Of a stretch of 28,987 bases of DNA, positions 1-6,307 are shown in pieces. Location of the stretch: positions 1-28,987 of the forward strand of contig JBBRMF010000034.1 of NCBI GenBank assembly GCA_038230975.1. Reading direction: 5' to 3'. The position numbers were made by a program, and so were the translations under genes. Under the pieces are notes generated by a model. That model was not told where the DNA came from, did not search any database, and was given only the letters and a program-made list of their open reading frames with translations. Source of the DNA: JANXVV01 sp038230975. Its GTDB lineage: Bacteria > Planctomycetota > Phycisphaerae > Tepidisphaerales > Tepidisphaeraceae. The first letter of the stretch is position 1, and the number at the start of each line of letters is the position of its first letter.

Positions 1-1836
1 GGCCATCTGCGCCCGCTGAGGCGGCATTTGGTAGACGGTTTTTTGAGCATCGATCCGGCGAGTTGGCGGAGTTTGGAAGTGGATCGAACGGTGCGGTCGG
101 GGACGGTGGAGGGTTCGTTGTTGAGCGCGATTGATCGCACGCGATCTTCGATGGGGGGAAGAATGTTACGGCAATGGTTGCGGTCACCGTTGCGGGATCG
201 GGAACATATCGAAGCGCGGCAGGGGGCGATATCGGCGTTGATTGCTTCGCCGTTGGATCTGAAGGCGATCGTTGATGGGCTGGATGATATTTGCGATGTG
301 GAACGGATCATCGCGCGAATTGCGGTGGGGCGGGCCAGCCCACGGGATTTATCGGGGCTATCACGATGTCTGGAATCTTTGCCGGCGCTGTTTGAGCGGT
401 TGCAGAAGTTGCCGCGCTTTGAAGAGGTTGCGCCGGAGCTGTTGGGGCAAAAAGCGTTTTGCGAGCAGCAGGCGAAGTATGTCAATCAAGCTATTTTACC
501 GGAGCCTGCGCCGCATTTGCGGGAAGGTGGGGTGATTGCCAACGGGTTTGATGCGGAGTTGGATCGGCTGCGTTCGCTGGCGACGAATAGTCAGCAATGG
601 TTGGCGCAGTATCAGGGACAACTGGTTGCCGAAAGTGGTATTTCCACGTTGAAGGTCGGCTACAACAAGGTGTTTGGGTATTACATTGAAGTGACCGAGG
701 CGCATCGGGATAAAGCCCCGGTGACGTGGACGCGGAAGCAGACAGTGAAGAATGCCGAGCGGTATATCACACCGGAGCTGAAGAATTTTGAGAGTGAAAC
801 GCTGACGGCTCGCGATCGAAGCATCGCGCTGGAGCAAACGCTGTTTGAGCAGATTCGCCAAACGCTGTTGCCATTTGTTCCGGCGTTTCAGGAGTTGGCG
901 CATGGGCTGGCGCGGCTGGATGTGTTGACGGCGTTGGCGACGTTGGCGTTGGAACGGCGGTATTGTCGGCCGGTGATGAGTGAGGATCGAGTGTTGGAGA
1001 TTGTGGAGGGTCGACATCCGGTTTTGGAGCAGCAGTTGGGGAGCGAGTTTGTTGCCAACGATGTGATGTTTGGAAATGACGATGTGTTGCAGTTGATCAC
1101 CGGGCCGAATATGGCCGGTAAAAGCACGTTTATACGGCAGGTTTCGTTGATCGTGTTGCTGTCGCAAGTGGGCAGTTATGTGCCGGCAAAGAGCGTGACG
1201 ATTGGGCTGGTGGATCGACTGTTTACGCGAATTGGCGCAAGCGATGAACTGCACAGCGGGCAGTCGACGTTTATGGTGGAGATGACGGAGACGGCGAATA
1301 TTTTGAACAATGCGACGGATCGCAGCCTGGTGATTCTGGATGAGATTGGCCGGGGAACCAGCACGCTGGATGGGCTGAGTTTGGCCTGGGCGATTGCGGA
1401 GCATATTGCCGGGACGGTGCGAAGCAGAACGTTGTTTGCGACGCATTATCATGAGTTGACGGATCTGGCGCAGCGATTCAAAGGGGTGAAGAATCTGAAT
1501 GTGGCGGTGCGGGAATGGGAAGATCAGGTGGTGTTTTTGCACCGGATTGTGGAAGGGGGTACGGATCGGTCGTATGGCATTCATGTGGCGCGGCTTGCGG
1601 GGGTGCCGAAAGGGGTGCTAACCCGGGCGCGGCAGTTGCTGGGTGAATTGGCGGTGCAGCATATCGCCACGAGCAAGACGGCAAAGCAGCGGAAGATGGA
1701 TAATGAGGCGCAGATGGATTTGTTTGTCGATCCATCTTTGGAAGTGGTAAAGGCGATTGCGGGGTTGGATCCGGATCAATTGACGCCGTTGCAGGCGTTG
1801 GGGTTGGTGCAGGAGTGGAAGAAGCGGATTTCGTAG
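1..1836 (+). CDS. mutS: DNA mismatch repair ATPase MutS, C-terminal part (5' end outside window)
   Basis: MutS recognises mismatches and, as an ATP-driven clamp, recruits MutL. The frame is open to base 1 (it reads GHLRPLRRHLVDG before the first possible start codon at 28), so the true start lies upstream. About 611 residues remain of a usual 850-880. The N-terminal mismatch-reading and connector domains are missing; the lever/core, clamp and ATPase domains are present. The core begins with the segment GSLLSAIDRTRSSMGGRMLR. The Walker A motif GPNMAGKST is at 1102-1128. The Walker B and following motif VILDEIGRGTST is near 1330-1365, followed by the H-motif FATHYHELT. The C-terminus (MDLFVDPSLEVVKAIAGLDPD onward) is the normal MutS end. 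It stops just before a palindromic repeat and is co-directional with the flagellar cluster, with no functional link evident. Confidence 0.97.
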   Translation, partial: GHLRPLRRHLVDGFLSIDPASWRSLEVDRTVRSGTVEGSLLSAIDRTRSSMGGRMLRQWLRSPLRDREHIEARQGAISALIASPLDLKAIVDGLDDICDVERIIARIAVGRASPRDLSGLSRCLESLPALFERLQKLPRFEEVAPELLGQKAFCEQQAKYVNQAILPEPAPHLREGGVIANGFDAELDRLRSLATNSQQWLAQYQGQLVAESGISTLKVGYNKVFGYYIEVTEAHRDKAPVTWTRKQTVKNAERYITPELKNFESETLTARDRSIALEQTLFEQIRQTLLPFVPAFQELAHGLARLDVLTALATLALERRYCRPVMSEDRVLEIVEGRHPVLEQQLGSEFVANDVMFGNDDVLQLITGPNMAGKSTFIRQVSLIVLLSQVGSYVPAKSVTIGLVDRLFTRIGASDELHSGQSTFMVEMTETANILNNATDRSLVILDEIGRGTSTLDGLSLAWAIAEHIAGTVRSRTLFATHYHELTDLAQRFKGVKNLNVAVREWEDQVVFLHRIVEGGTDRSYGIHVARLAGVPKGVLTRARQLLGELAVQHIATSKTAKQRKMDNEAQMDLFVDPSLEVVKAIAGLDPDQLTPLQALGLVQEWKKRIS

Positions 1837-1841
1837 CGAAG

Positions 1842-1909
1842 GTGGCGTTGGGCATCTCGCCCGTGTTTTTTTGTCGAAGAGAAATGCACGCGCGAGACGC
1901 CCATGCCAC
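1842..1909. repeat. Dispersed palindromic element, family A copy 1
   Basis: This imperfect inverted repeat has arms of about 23-24 bases around a T-rich loop. The left arm begins GTGGCGTTGGGCATCTCGCC (1842-1865) and the right arm is CACGCGCGAGACGCCC followed by ATGCCAC (1887-1909). Near-identical elements occur at 2721-2783 and 7404-7466. It starts six bases after the mutS stop, so it could also work as a transcription terminator; that role is inferred. Confidence 0.85.
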
Positions 1910-1910
1910 G

Positions 1911-1937
1911 TAAGTCGGGCCAAGATTCGACCGATAG
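1911..1937 (+). promoter_or_regulatory. Candidate sigma-28 (FliA-type) promoter for the fliL cluster
   Basis: The sequence reads TAAG, 15 bases, then ACCGATAG. The family consensus is TAAA-N15-GCCGATAA, so spacing is exact and nine of twelve core bases match. It lies about 85-110 bases upstream of fliL, after the family A repeat, and a flagellar sigma factor is encoded at 12317-13117. No transcript data support it, and a chance match is possible. Confidence 0.3.
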
Positions 1938-1949
1938 ACTTGTTGAACA

Positions 1950-1970
1950 CCGTGGCGAAACCGCGGTGAG
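1950..1970. other. Small hairpin in the fliL leader
   Basis: CACCGTGG and CCGCGGTG form an eight-pair stem with one G-U pair around the loop CGAAA. It lies between the candidate sigma-28 promoter and fliL, so it would fall in the 5' untranslated region if that promoter is used. Function is unknown. Confidence 0.3.
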
Positions 1971-2021
1971 ATTCCGGTTTATCGGACGAGTTTCGATCAA
2001 TGCCCGGGCGACGAATCAGGT

Positions 2022-2714
2022 GTGAAAATGTCGGACAAACCTAAAAAAGAAGAACCGGGCGGCGATAAGGGCCACGGGGACAAAAAAGACGGCGGCGATA
2101 AAGCCGCCAAGGCAGGGTTGCTGTCAAAAACGCCGGTGTTGCTGGGGGTGGCGATGCTGCTTCAGGCGATTGTGCTGTTTGCCGGATTCAAATTTTTTGG
2201 TGGATCGCCGAAATCGGCCGGCGCGGAAACGGCGGCGGTGGATGCCCATGCCGAGGGCGGAGACGCCCACGGTGAAGCCAAAGCCGACGCCCATGGTGAA
2301 GCCAAGGCAGATGCGCACGGGGAAGCGGCGAAAGCGGATGCCCATGGGGATGGGCACGCCACTGCTGGCAAGGTGGACAAGAAGAAGCGGATCGAATTGC
2401 CGGTCGTGGATTTTCGGGCACCCAATAAGCAGGGTGGCCGCATGTTTTTATATGATGTGACGATCATCGTTCAGATTCGGGCGGAGTTCGAGGAAAAAAC
2501 AAAAGCCACTCTGACCGAACGCGCGGGCTTGATAAAAGATCGCGTCCGGACCATCATAGCGCAGAGCGATCCGGAAAAATTAGGGGGCGGATCTGAACCG
2601 GGCCTGGAGACTTTGCGTAGACAGATCAAGTACCAGCTCGACGAAATTGTCGGTGAAGGAATTATCGACGAGGTTCTCGTGCCCCGTTGCATTCCGTTCC
2701 CGGTGAATTTTTAG
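2022..2714 (+). CDS. fliL: Flagellar basal body-associated protein FliL
   Basis: FliL is an inner-membrane protein that surrounds and stabilises the MotAB stator. The protein has a charged Lys/Gly-rich cytoplasmic tail (1-35), one transmembrane helix (about 37-60) and a His/Ala/Glu-rich linker with near-tandem DAHGEAKA units (about 74-113). The C-terminal FliL domain (about 125-230) contains YDVTIIVQIRAEF and ends in PFPVNF. The linker is unusually long and histidine-rich for FliL. The start is GTG at 2022 or the ATG two codons later at 2028; AGG lies only a few bases before 2022, so ATG 2028 is also credible. It heads the flagellar cluster and is separated from fliN by family A copy 2. Confidence 0.9.
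   Translation: MKMSDKPKKEEPGGDKGHGDKKDGGDKAAKAGLLSKTPVLLGVAMLLQAIVLFAGFKFFGGSPKSAGAETAAVDAHAEGGDAHGEAKADAHGEAKADAHGEAAKADAHGDGHATAGKVDKKKRIELPVVDFRAPNKQGGRMFLYDVTIIVQIRAEFEEKTKATLTERAGLIKDRVRTIIAQSDPEKLGGGSEPGLETLRRQIKYQLDEIVGEGIIDEVLVPRCIPFPVNF
2262..2360 (+). repeat. In-frame tandem repeat encoding DAHGEAKA units in FliL
   Basis: There are four consecutive units of 24, 24, 27 and 24 bases (2262-2285, 2286-2309, 2310-2336, 2337-2360). They encode DAHGEAKA, DAHGEAKA, DAHGEAAKA and DAHGDGHA, and a partial related unit DAHAEGG precedes them. Codons differ between copies, so the array is not brand new. All length changes are multiples of three, which keeps fliL in frame. Confidence 0.85.
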
Positions 2715-2720
2715 TTTTGA

Positions 2721-2783
2721 GTGGAATGGGCATTTCGCCCGTGCATTCTTAGAATAAAAGCACGGGCGAAACGCCCATGCCAC
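2721..2783. repeat. Dispersed palindromic element, family A copy 2
   Basis: The left arm starts GTGGAATGGGCATTTCGCCC and runs to 2744. The right arm starts GCACGGGCGAAACGCCC and ends ATGCCAC at 2783. The loop is A/T-rich and the stem is nearly perfect over about 24 bases. It lies between fliL and fliN and could form a stable RNA hairpin inside the operon transcript. Confidence 0.85.
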
Positions 2784-2802
2784 GAATCGATTGATACGCC
2801 CG

Positions 2803-2819
2803 CGAGACAGGATGTCTCG
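2803..2819. other. Short hairpin upstream of fliN
   Basis: CGAGACA-GGA-TGTCTCG is a perfect seven-base inverted repeat with a three-base loop, about 25 bases before the fliN start. It could modulate fliN translation or be another small dispersed palindrome. Nothing in the sequence decides between these. Confidence 0.35.
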
Positions 2820-2844
2820 TGCAGCCAACCAAGGATGGTGACGC

Positions 2845-3402
2845 ATGGCCGAAGAAATCCCCGATCCCGAAACTCCAATTGACCCGGCGGCTTCGCCCGC
2901 ATCCCCTGCCCCTGATCCCTATCTGGAAGCTTTAGAGGAACTCAATAACGCTGCGCCCGCTGCTGCCGTCGCTACGGCAACGACGGACGATTCCTCCGGT
3001 GATCTCGATGCGGCGGCGATCGACGAACTCCTGAAAGCCGCGACGTTCGATGACCCGGTTGCGGCAGGTTCTTCGCACATGGATTCCAGTGAAGCGCCCG
3101 GCGATTTCAAGCTTCCCGATTTTCAACAGGTCATGCAGGATGCGCAAGTTTCGAGCATTGATTTGCTGCGTGATGTTGACCTGGATGTGAAAATCGAACT
3201 GGGCCGTGCGCGCATGCTGGTGGAAGACGTGCTGAAGTTGGCCGAAGGATCGGTCGTTGAACTGGACAAACTCGCGGGCGATCCAGTGGATGTATTTGTA
3301 AACGACCGGCTGGTCGCGCGCGGTGAAGTGCTGGTACTAAACGACAATTTCTGCGTGCGAATCAACGAGATTGTCGCCGGGGTGCGGGAGGAAGGGATTT
3401 GA
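2845..3402 (+). CDS. fliN: Flagellar motor switch protein FliN with extended N-terminus
   Basis: FliN is a C-ring component that helps switch motor rotation and docks the export ATPase complex. The C-terminal SpoA-type domain (about 103-183) is clear: DLLRDVDLDVKIELGRARM, then the acidic/hydrophobic core VVELDKLAGDPVDVFVN, then NFCVRINEIV. The first 100 residues are Ala/Pro/Asp-rich, lack a FliM middle domain, and carry AAIDELLKAA (57-66). That resembles the EIDxLL peptide FliM and FliY use to bind phosphorylated CheY. ATG at 2845 has AAGGATGG upstream at suitable distance. The stop TGA (3400-3402) lies two bases before the preferred fliO start, suggesting coupling. At 185 residues it is longer than a minimal FliN (about 100-140). 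Confidence 0.92.
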   Translation: MAEEIPDPETPIDPAASPASPAPDPYLEALEELNNAAPAAAVATATTDDSSGDLDAAAIDELLKAATFDDPVAAGSSHMDSSEAPGDFKLPDFQQVMQDAQVSSIDLLRDVDLDVKIELGRARMLVEDVLKLAEGSVVELDKLAGDPVDVFVNDRLVARGEVLVLNDNFCVRINEIVAGVREEGI

Positions 3403-3404
3403 CG

Positions 3405-4097
3405 ATGGGTCGCGGGCTGCGAAAAATCGGACCGATCGGATTGGCGATGCTGCTGTTGGTGGCTCGGGTGGGGGCGTTGCCGTCGGACTCTTCGGCTAAT
3501 ACGCTGGAATCGGTCAGCATCGCACCACCCACAAGCGGTCCCTATGAACAGGAGTCGATCCGGCGCAGCGGCAGGGCAAGTGCGCCGACCACACAAGGAC
3601 GCGGCGCGGCTGTCACAAAATCGAGTGCCTGGGAATTGGGAAAGATGCCGTTGGCGCTCGGGGCAGTCTTGCTGCTGATCCTGGGGATGCGAGCACTCGG
3701 GAAAAAAATGACGGTTGGCGCGGCCGGCGGAGGCGCGAGTAAAGCGGTGCAGGTATTGCATCGGTCCGCAGTGTCCCCGAGGCAGCAATTGATTCTGGTT
3801 CGCGTGGGACGGCGATTGGTACTGGTCGGCAGCAGTGGCGCGGAGATGAACCCACTCTGTCAGATTGATGATCCTGATGAAGTAGCTGAGGTGCTCGGAC
3901 AACTTCGGGCAGATAAGTCATCGTCAACCGGGAAGAGTTTTGTGGCGTTGTTCGGGAAAGCCGGTAAAGAATATGATGCGCCTCCATCATCGGGTGAATC
4001 GACGGAGGCGGCATCGCCATCTCGCGGTACGGGCGAGGATTTGACAGGGCTCACGGAGCGAGTCCGCCGAATCACGGAGCAGTTTCAGGGATCTTAG
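3405..4097 (+). CDS. fliO: Flagellar biosynthetic protein FliO-like
   Basis: FliO assists assembly of the FliP ring of the flagellar type III export gate. The protein has an N-terminal signal-like helix (about 8-23), a low-complexity Ser/Thr/Gly stretch, and one transmembrane segment (LALGAVLLLILGMRALG). A cytoplasmic domain follows with the FliO-type pattern VQVLHRSAVSPRQQLILVRV. The C-terminal tail, rich in Ser/Glu, is longer than usual. ATG 3405 is chosen because GAGGAAGG ends about nine bases upstream; a TTG two codons earlier (3399) would sit too close to it. FliO is poorly conserved, so the call rests on pattern plus position between fliN and fliP. Confidence 0.85.
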   Translation: MGRGLRKIGPIGLAMLLLVARVGALPSDSSANTLESVSIAPPTSGPYEQESIRRSGRASAPTTQGRGAAVTKSSAWELGKMPLALGAVLLLILGMRALGKKMTVGAAGGGASKAVQVLHRSAVSPRQQLILVRVGRRLVLVGSSGAEMNPLCQIDDPDEVAEVLGQLRADKSSSTGKSFVALFGKAGKEYDAPPSSGESTEAASPSRGTGEDLTGLTERVRRITEQFQGS

Positions 4098-4098
4098 G

Positions 4099-4124
4099 TG
4101 TAGGGTGGGTACACCCACTCTACA
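4099..4124. repeat. Palindrome between fliO and fliP
   Basis: TGTAGGGTGGGT is followed directly by ACACCCACTCTACA. The arms pair over 12 positions with one G-T wobble. It begins two bases after the fliO stop and ends 23 bases before the fliP start. The form resembles a dispersed intergenic palindrome, but only one copy was seen in this window. Confidence 0.55.
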
Positions 4125-4134
4125 AAACTTATCT

Positions 4135-4140
4135 GGAGGA
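4135..4140 (+). promoter_or_regulatory. Shine-Dalgarno site fixing the fliP start
   Basis: GGAGGA lies six bases before ATG 4147. It is one of the strongest ribosome binding sites in the window. It argues that the unusual N-terminal extension of FliP is really translated. Confidence 0.75.
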
Positions 4141-4146
4141 CGCGCG

Positions 4147-5079
4147 ATGAGAATGGATGCTCTCGTCAGTCCGATGTTCTTGAATGAGAAACATGCGTTG
4201 GTAGCACGGACCCCTCACCCTAGCCCTCCCCCGGGAGAACCGGGGGGAGAGGACCGGAAAATCAAAGGGAAGAGTGGGATTTTCGCACTGATTTTTTCGG
4301 TGTTCTTCGCGCTTGCGGGGGTGGCCAAAGGTCAGGCCGTTTCAACTTCGCCGACATCGACCGGCTCGGAAACCACTCTAAAAGATGGCCCGTCGTTACC
4401 GATTCAACTGCCGGATCTGACCAAACGGGAAAATTTCTCGTCGGCGATGCAAATCGTCATTTTATTGACCGTGCTGTCGTTGGCTCCGGCCATCTTATTG
4501 ATGATGACCAGCTTCACGCGGATTGTCATCGTCCTTTCACTTCTAAGGCAGGCACTGGGAACCCAACAATTGCCACCCAATCAAATTCTGGTTGGATTGG
4601 CGATGTTCATGACCTTTCTGGTCATGGGGCCGACATGGCAGCGTATCAATAACGAAGCCTTGCGACCTTATCTTGACGGTCAGAAGGATATGGATCAATC
4701 CCGCGCGCTGTCGCTTGCACAGCAGCCGTTGCGCGATTTTATGATTAACAATATTCGTGAGTGCGGGAACGATGAAGATGTGCTTCTGTTTACAGGATTC
4801 CGTCACGAAACCCCCAAGACCTGGGCGGATGTCAGCACGGTGGCGCTTGTGCCGGCATTTATGCTGAGTGAATTGAAGACGGCGTTTCTGATGGGTTTTA
4901 AAATCTATCTGCCATTTCTGATCATCGACATGGTGATTTCCTCAGTCCTGATCAGCATGGGCATGATGATGCTCCCCCCGGTTCTGATTTCGCTCCCATT
5001 TAAGATACTTCTTTTTGTACTTGTGGGCGGTTGGCACTTGATTACGCAGACTCTAATGGATAGTTTTGTAAAGATGTAA
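4147..5079 (+). CDS. fliP: Flagellar export gate protein FliP with unusual N-terminal extension
   Basis: FliP forms the core ring of the FliPQR export gate in the inner membrane. The mature part is typical: NQILVGLAMFMTFLVMGPTW, then LVPAFMLSELKTAF and IIDMVISSVLISMGMMMLPP, with four transmembrane helices. It is 310 residues against about 245 in Enterobacteria. The extra length is N-terminal: residues 1-43 precede the signal-peptide hydrophobic core (44-60, ending near GVAKGQAV). Residues 21-38 (RTPHPSPPPGEPGGEDRK) are encoded by a GC-rich palindrome-like element. GGAGGA before ATG 4147 and the lack of a later suitable start before the mature domain support this start. A TTG at 4198 is a weaker alternative. 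Confidence 0.93.
   Translation: MRMDALVSPMFLNEKHALVARTPHPSPPPGEPGGEDRKIKGKSGIFALIFSVFFALAGVAKGQAVSTSPTSTGSETTLKDGPSLPIQLPDLTKRENFSSAMQIVILLTVLSLAPAILLMMTSFTRIVIVLSLLRQALGTQQLPPNQILVGLAMFMTFLVMGPTWQRINNEALRPYLDGQKDMDQSRALSLAQQPLRDFMINNIRECGNDEDVLLFTGFRHETPKTWADVSTVALVPAFMLSELKTAFLMGFKIYLPFLIIDMVISSVLISMGMMMLPPVLISLPFKILLFVLVGGWHLITQTLMDSFVKM
4210..4255. repeat. GC-rich palindrome-like element inside the fliP reading frame
   Basis: The stretch has C-rich then G-rich halves. CTCCCCCGG (4226-4234) pairs with CCGGGGGGAG (4240-4249) with one bulged base. It looks like a class of dispersed intergenic repeat rather than normal coding sequence. A related C-run/G-run hairpin occurs at 24491-24522. It stays in frame with fliP and adds a Pro/Gly-rich segment. 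Confidence 0.55.
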
Positions 5080-5082
5080 ATC

Positions 5083-5187
5083 GCGGTTCGCTTTTCATGG
5101 ATGAAAGGCCGATCGCGCGGGATTTGGCGTATGAATTAACGCTGTATTCCGAGACCTTTGCCGAGGGTTCGACCCCCCGCGAACCGC
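5083..5187. repeat. Inverted repeat spanning the fliP-fliQ gap
   Basis: GCGGTTCGC at 5083-5091 and GCGAACCGC at 5179-5187 are perfect nine-base complements about 87 bases apart. They bracket most of the fliP-fliQ spacer. They may be an RNA structure or coincidence. Confidence 0.3.
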
Positions 5188-5270
5188 CGGCGGCACCTAA
5201 GGAAGGGTGGCTCGTATGGACCTCGAAAAGGCGAGCGATCTCATTCGTGAGACACTCACGCTTGCGTTGA
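5097..5270 (+). CDS. Possible 57-residue small protein between fliP and fliQ
   Basis: An open frame of 57 codons starts at ATG 5097, begins MDERPIARDLAYELTLYSET and ends within fliQ in another frame. Third positions in its first 40 codons are mostly G or C, like the real genes around it. No Shine-Dalgarno site precedes it, and the last part overlaps fliQ. No family is recognised. It may be spurious; it is listed because the spacer is otherwise unexplained. Confidence 0.2.
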   Translation: MDERPIARDLAYELTLYSETFAEGSTPREPPAAPKEGWLVWTSKRRAISFVRHSRLR

Positions 5271-5479
5271 TTATTTCAGCGCCAATGCTTGTCATTGGGC
5301 TGGTGGTTGGCGTTGTCGTTTCACTTCTGCAGGCCGTCACTCAGATCCAAGAGCAAACTTTGTCGTTGATTCCAAAGCTCGCCGCGATGGTCGGTGCAGC
5401 CATCGTTTTGATGCCTTGGATCGGGCATCGGCTCATGGGCTACGCCATCATGATGTTCACAGACAAGTTGAATCAGTGA
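5216..5479 (+). CDS. fliQ: Flagellar export gate protein FliQ
   Basis: FliQ is a small two-helix component of the FliPQR gate. The 87-residue product matches the family's usual length (about 89). The first helix covers LTLALIISAPMLVIGLVVGV, the loop has the conserved LLQAVTQIQEQTLSLIPKL, and the second helix is AAIVLMPWIGHRLM. ATG 5216 is preferred because AAGGAAGG ends nine bases before it; the GTG at 5207 would overlap that site. The end overlaps the likely fliR start by four bases (GTGA), implying translational coupling. Confidence 0.95.
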   Translation: MDLEKASDLIRETLTLALIISAPMLVIGLVVGVVVSLLQAVTQIQEQTLSLIPKLAAMVGAAIVLMPWIGHRLMGYAIMMFTDKLNQ

Positions 5480-6246
5480 ATCCTATGCTGGATTTGTTGC
5501 AGGACATTCCGACCTATGTGCTCGTCTTCTTCCGCGTGGCGGGGTTGATGTTGTCGGCTCCGTTGTTCGGCAGCGCGAAGATCCCGCGACGCATCAAAGT
5601 GTTGCTGGCGATCGTGCTGGCATTCGGAATGTCTCATGGCATCACACGACCTCCTTGGCCGGACAACACATGGCAACTGGCGGTTGGCGTCGGTGGAGAG
5701 TTGATCTTCGGCCTGGCGATGGGAATGGCTTTAAGTTTCACGTTTATCGCCGCCAACTGGGGCGGTGACATCATCGGCCAGCAGATGGGCATCAATCTGG
5801 GCGAAGTCTTCGACCCGCAGTTCGGCAAACAAGGCTCGCTGGTGGGTGACCTTTACTTCATGCTGACGCTGGCGGTGTTCCTGATTTGCAACGGGCACCA
5901 TGCCATGCTCCGCGGCATTTATGCCAGCTTTGAAAAATTGCCGCTATTGAGTGTCGGGATGAATGACAATGTGTTCAGTCTGCTGCTTGATTTGCTGACC
6001 GCCGCCACTGTACTGGCGATGCAAATCGCGGCCCCAATGCTGTTAACGATGCTCGTGGTGGATCTCGGACTTGGATTCATTGGAAAGACGATGCCGCAAA
6101 TCAACGTGATGTCGGCGGGCGTTTCCATGAAGTCCGCGATCGGCGTGGGGGTGTTGCTGGCCGGGCTCACGCTCACGAGTGAGATTATTCGAGGAGCGCT
6201 CCTCGACTCCATGGAAAGTGTACGAATGGCCTGGATGAATATGTAA
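5476..6246 (+). CDS. fliR: Flagellar export gate protein FliR
   Basis: FliR completes the FliPQR gate and contacts FlhB. The product is 256 residues with about six hydrophobic segments. It carries family features: an N-terminal FFRVAGLMLSAPLFGS helix, ELIFGLAMGMALSF, GQQMGINLGEVFDPQFGKQ, and the C-terminal helix with EIIRGALLDSME. The start is taken as GTG 5476, whose GTGA overlaps the fliQ stop. ATG 5485, three codons on, is the alternative, and there is no clear Shine-Dalgarno site for either. It is followed 61 bases later by flhB, in the conserved fliR-flhB order. Confidence 0.94.
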   Translation: MNPMLDLLQDIPTYVLVFFRVAGLMLSAPLFGSAKIPRRIKVLLAIVLAFGMSHGITRPPWPDNTWQLAVGVGGELIFGLAMGMALSFTFIAANWGGDIIGQQMGINLGEVFDPQFGKQGSLVGDLYFMLTLAVFLICNGHHAMLRGIYASFEKLPLLSVGMNDNVFSLLLDLLTAATVLAMQIAAPMLLTMLVVDLGLGFIGKTMPQINVMSAGVSMKSAIGVGVLLAGLTLTSEIIRGALLDSMESVRMAWMNM

Positions 6247-6307
6247 TCGAAAAACGCCCATCGGAACTTGTTCCATGGGATCGCCGCCGACTCAACGTTG
6301 AACGATC

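Noticed and set aside
496..1584. Long open frame on the strand opposite mutS
   Set aside because: Its product is Arg/Gln/His-rich with no domain, and the plus strand there encodes an unmistakable MutS core and ATPase; it is a composition shadow.
2241..2360. Direct repeats considered as a CRISPR array
   Set aside because: Units are contiguous with no spacers and encode an in-frame protein repeat in fliL.
3123..3902. 259-codon frame opposite fliN and fliO
   Set aside because: The product is Ser/Arg/Thr-rich low complexity with no ribosome binding site, and overlaps two well-supported genes.
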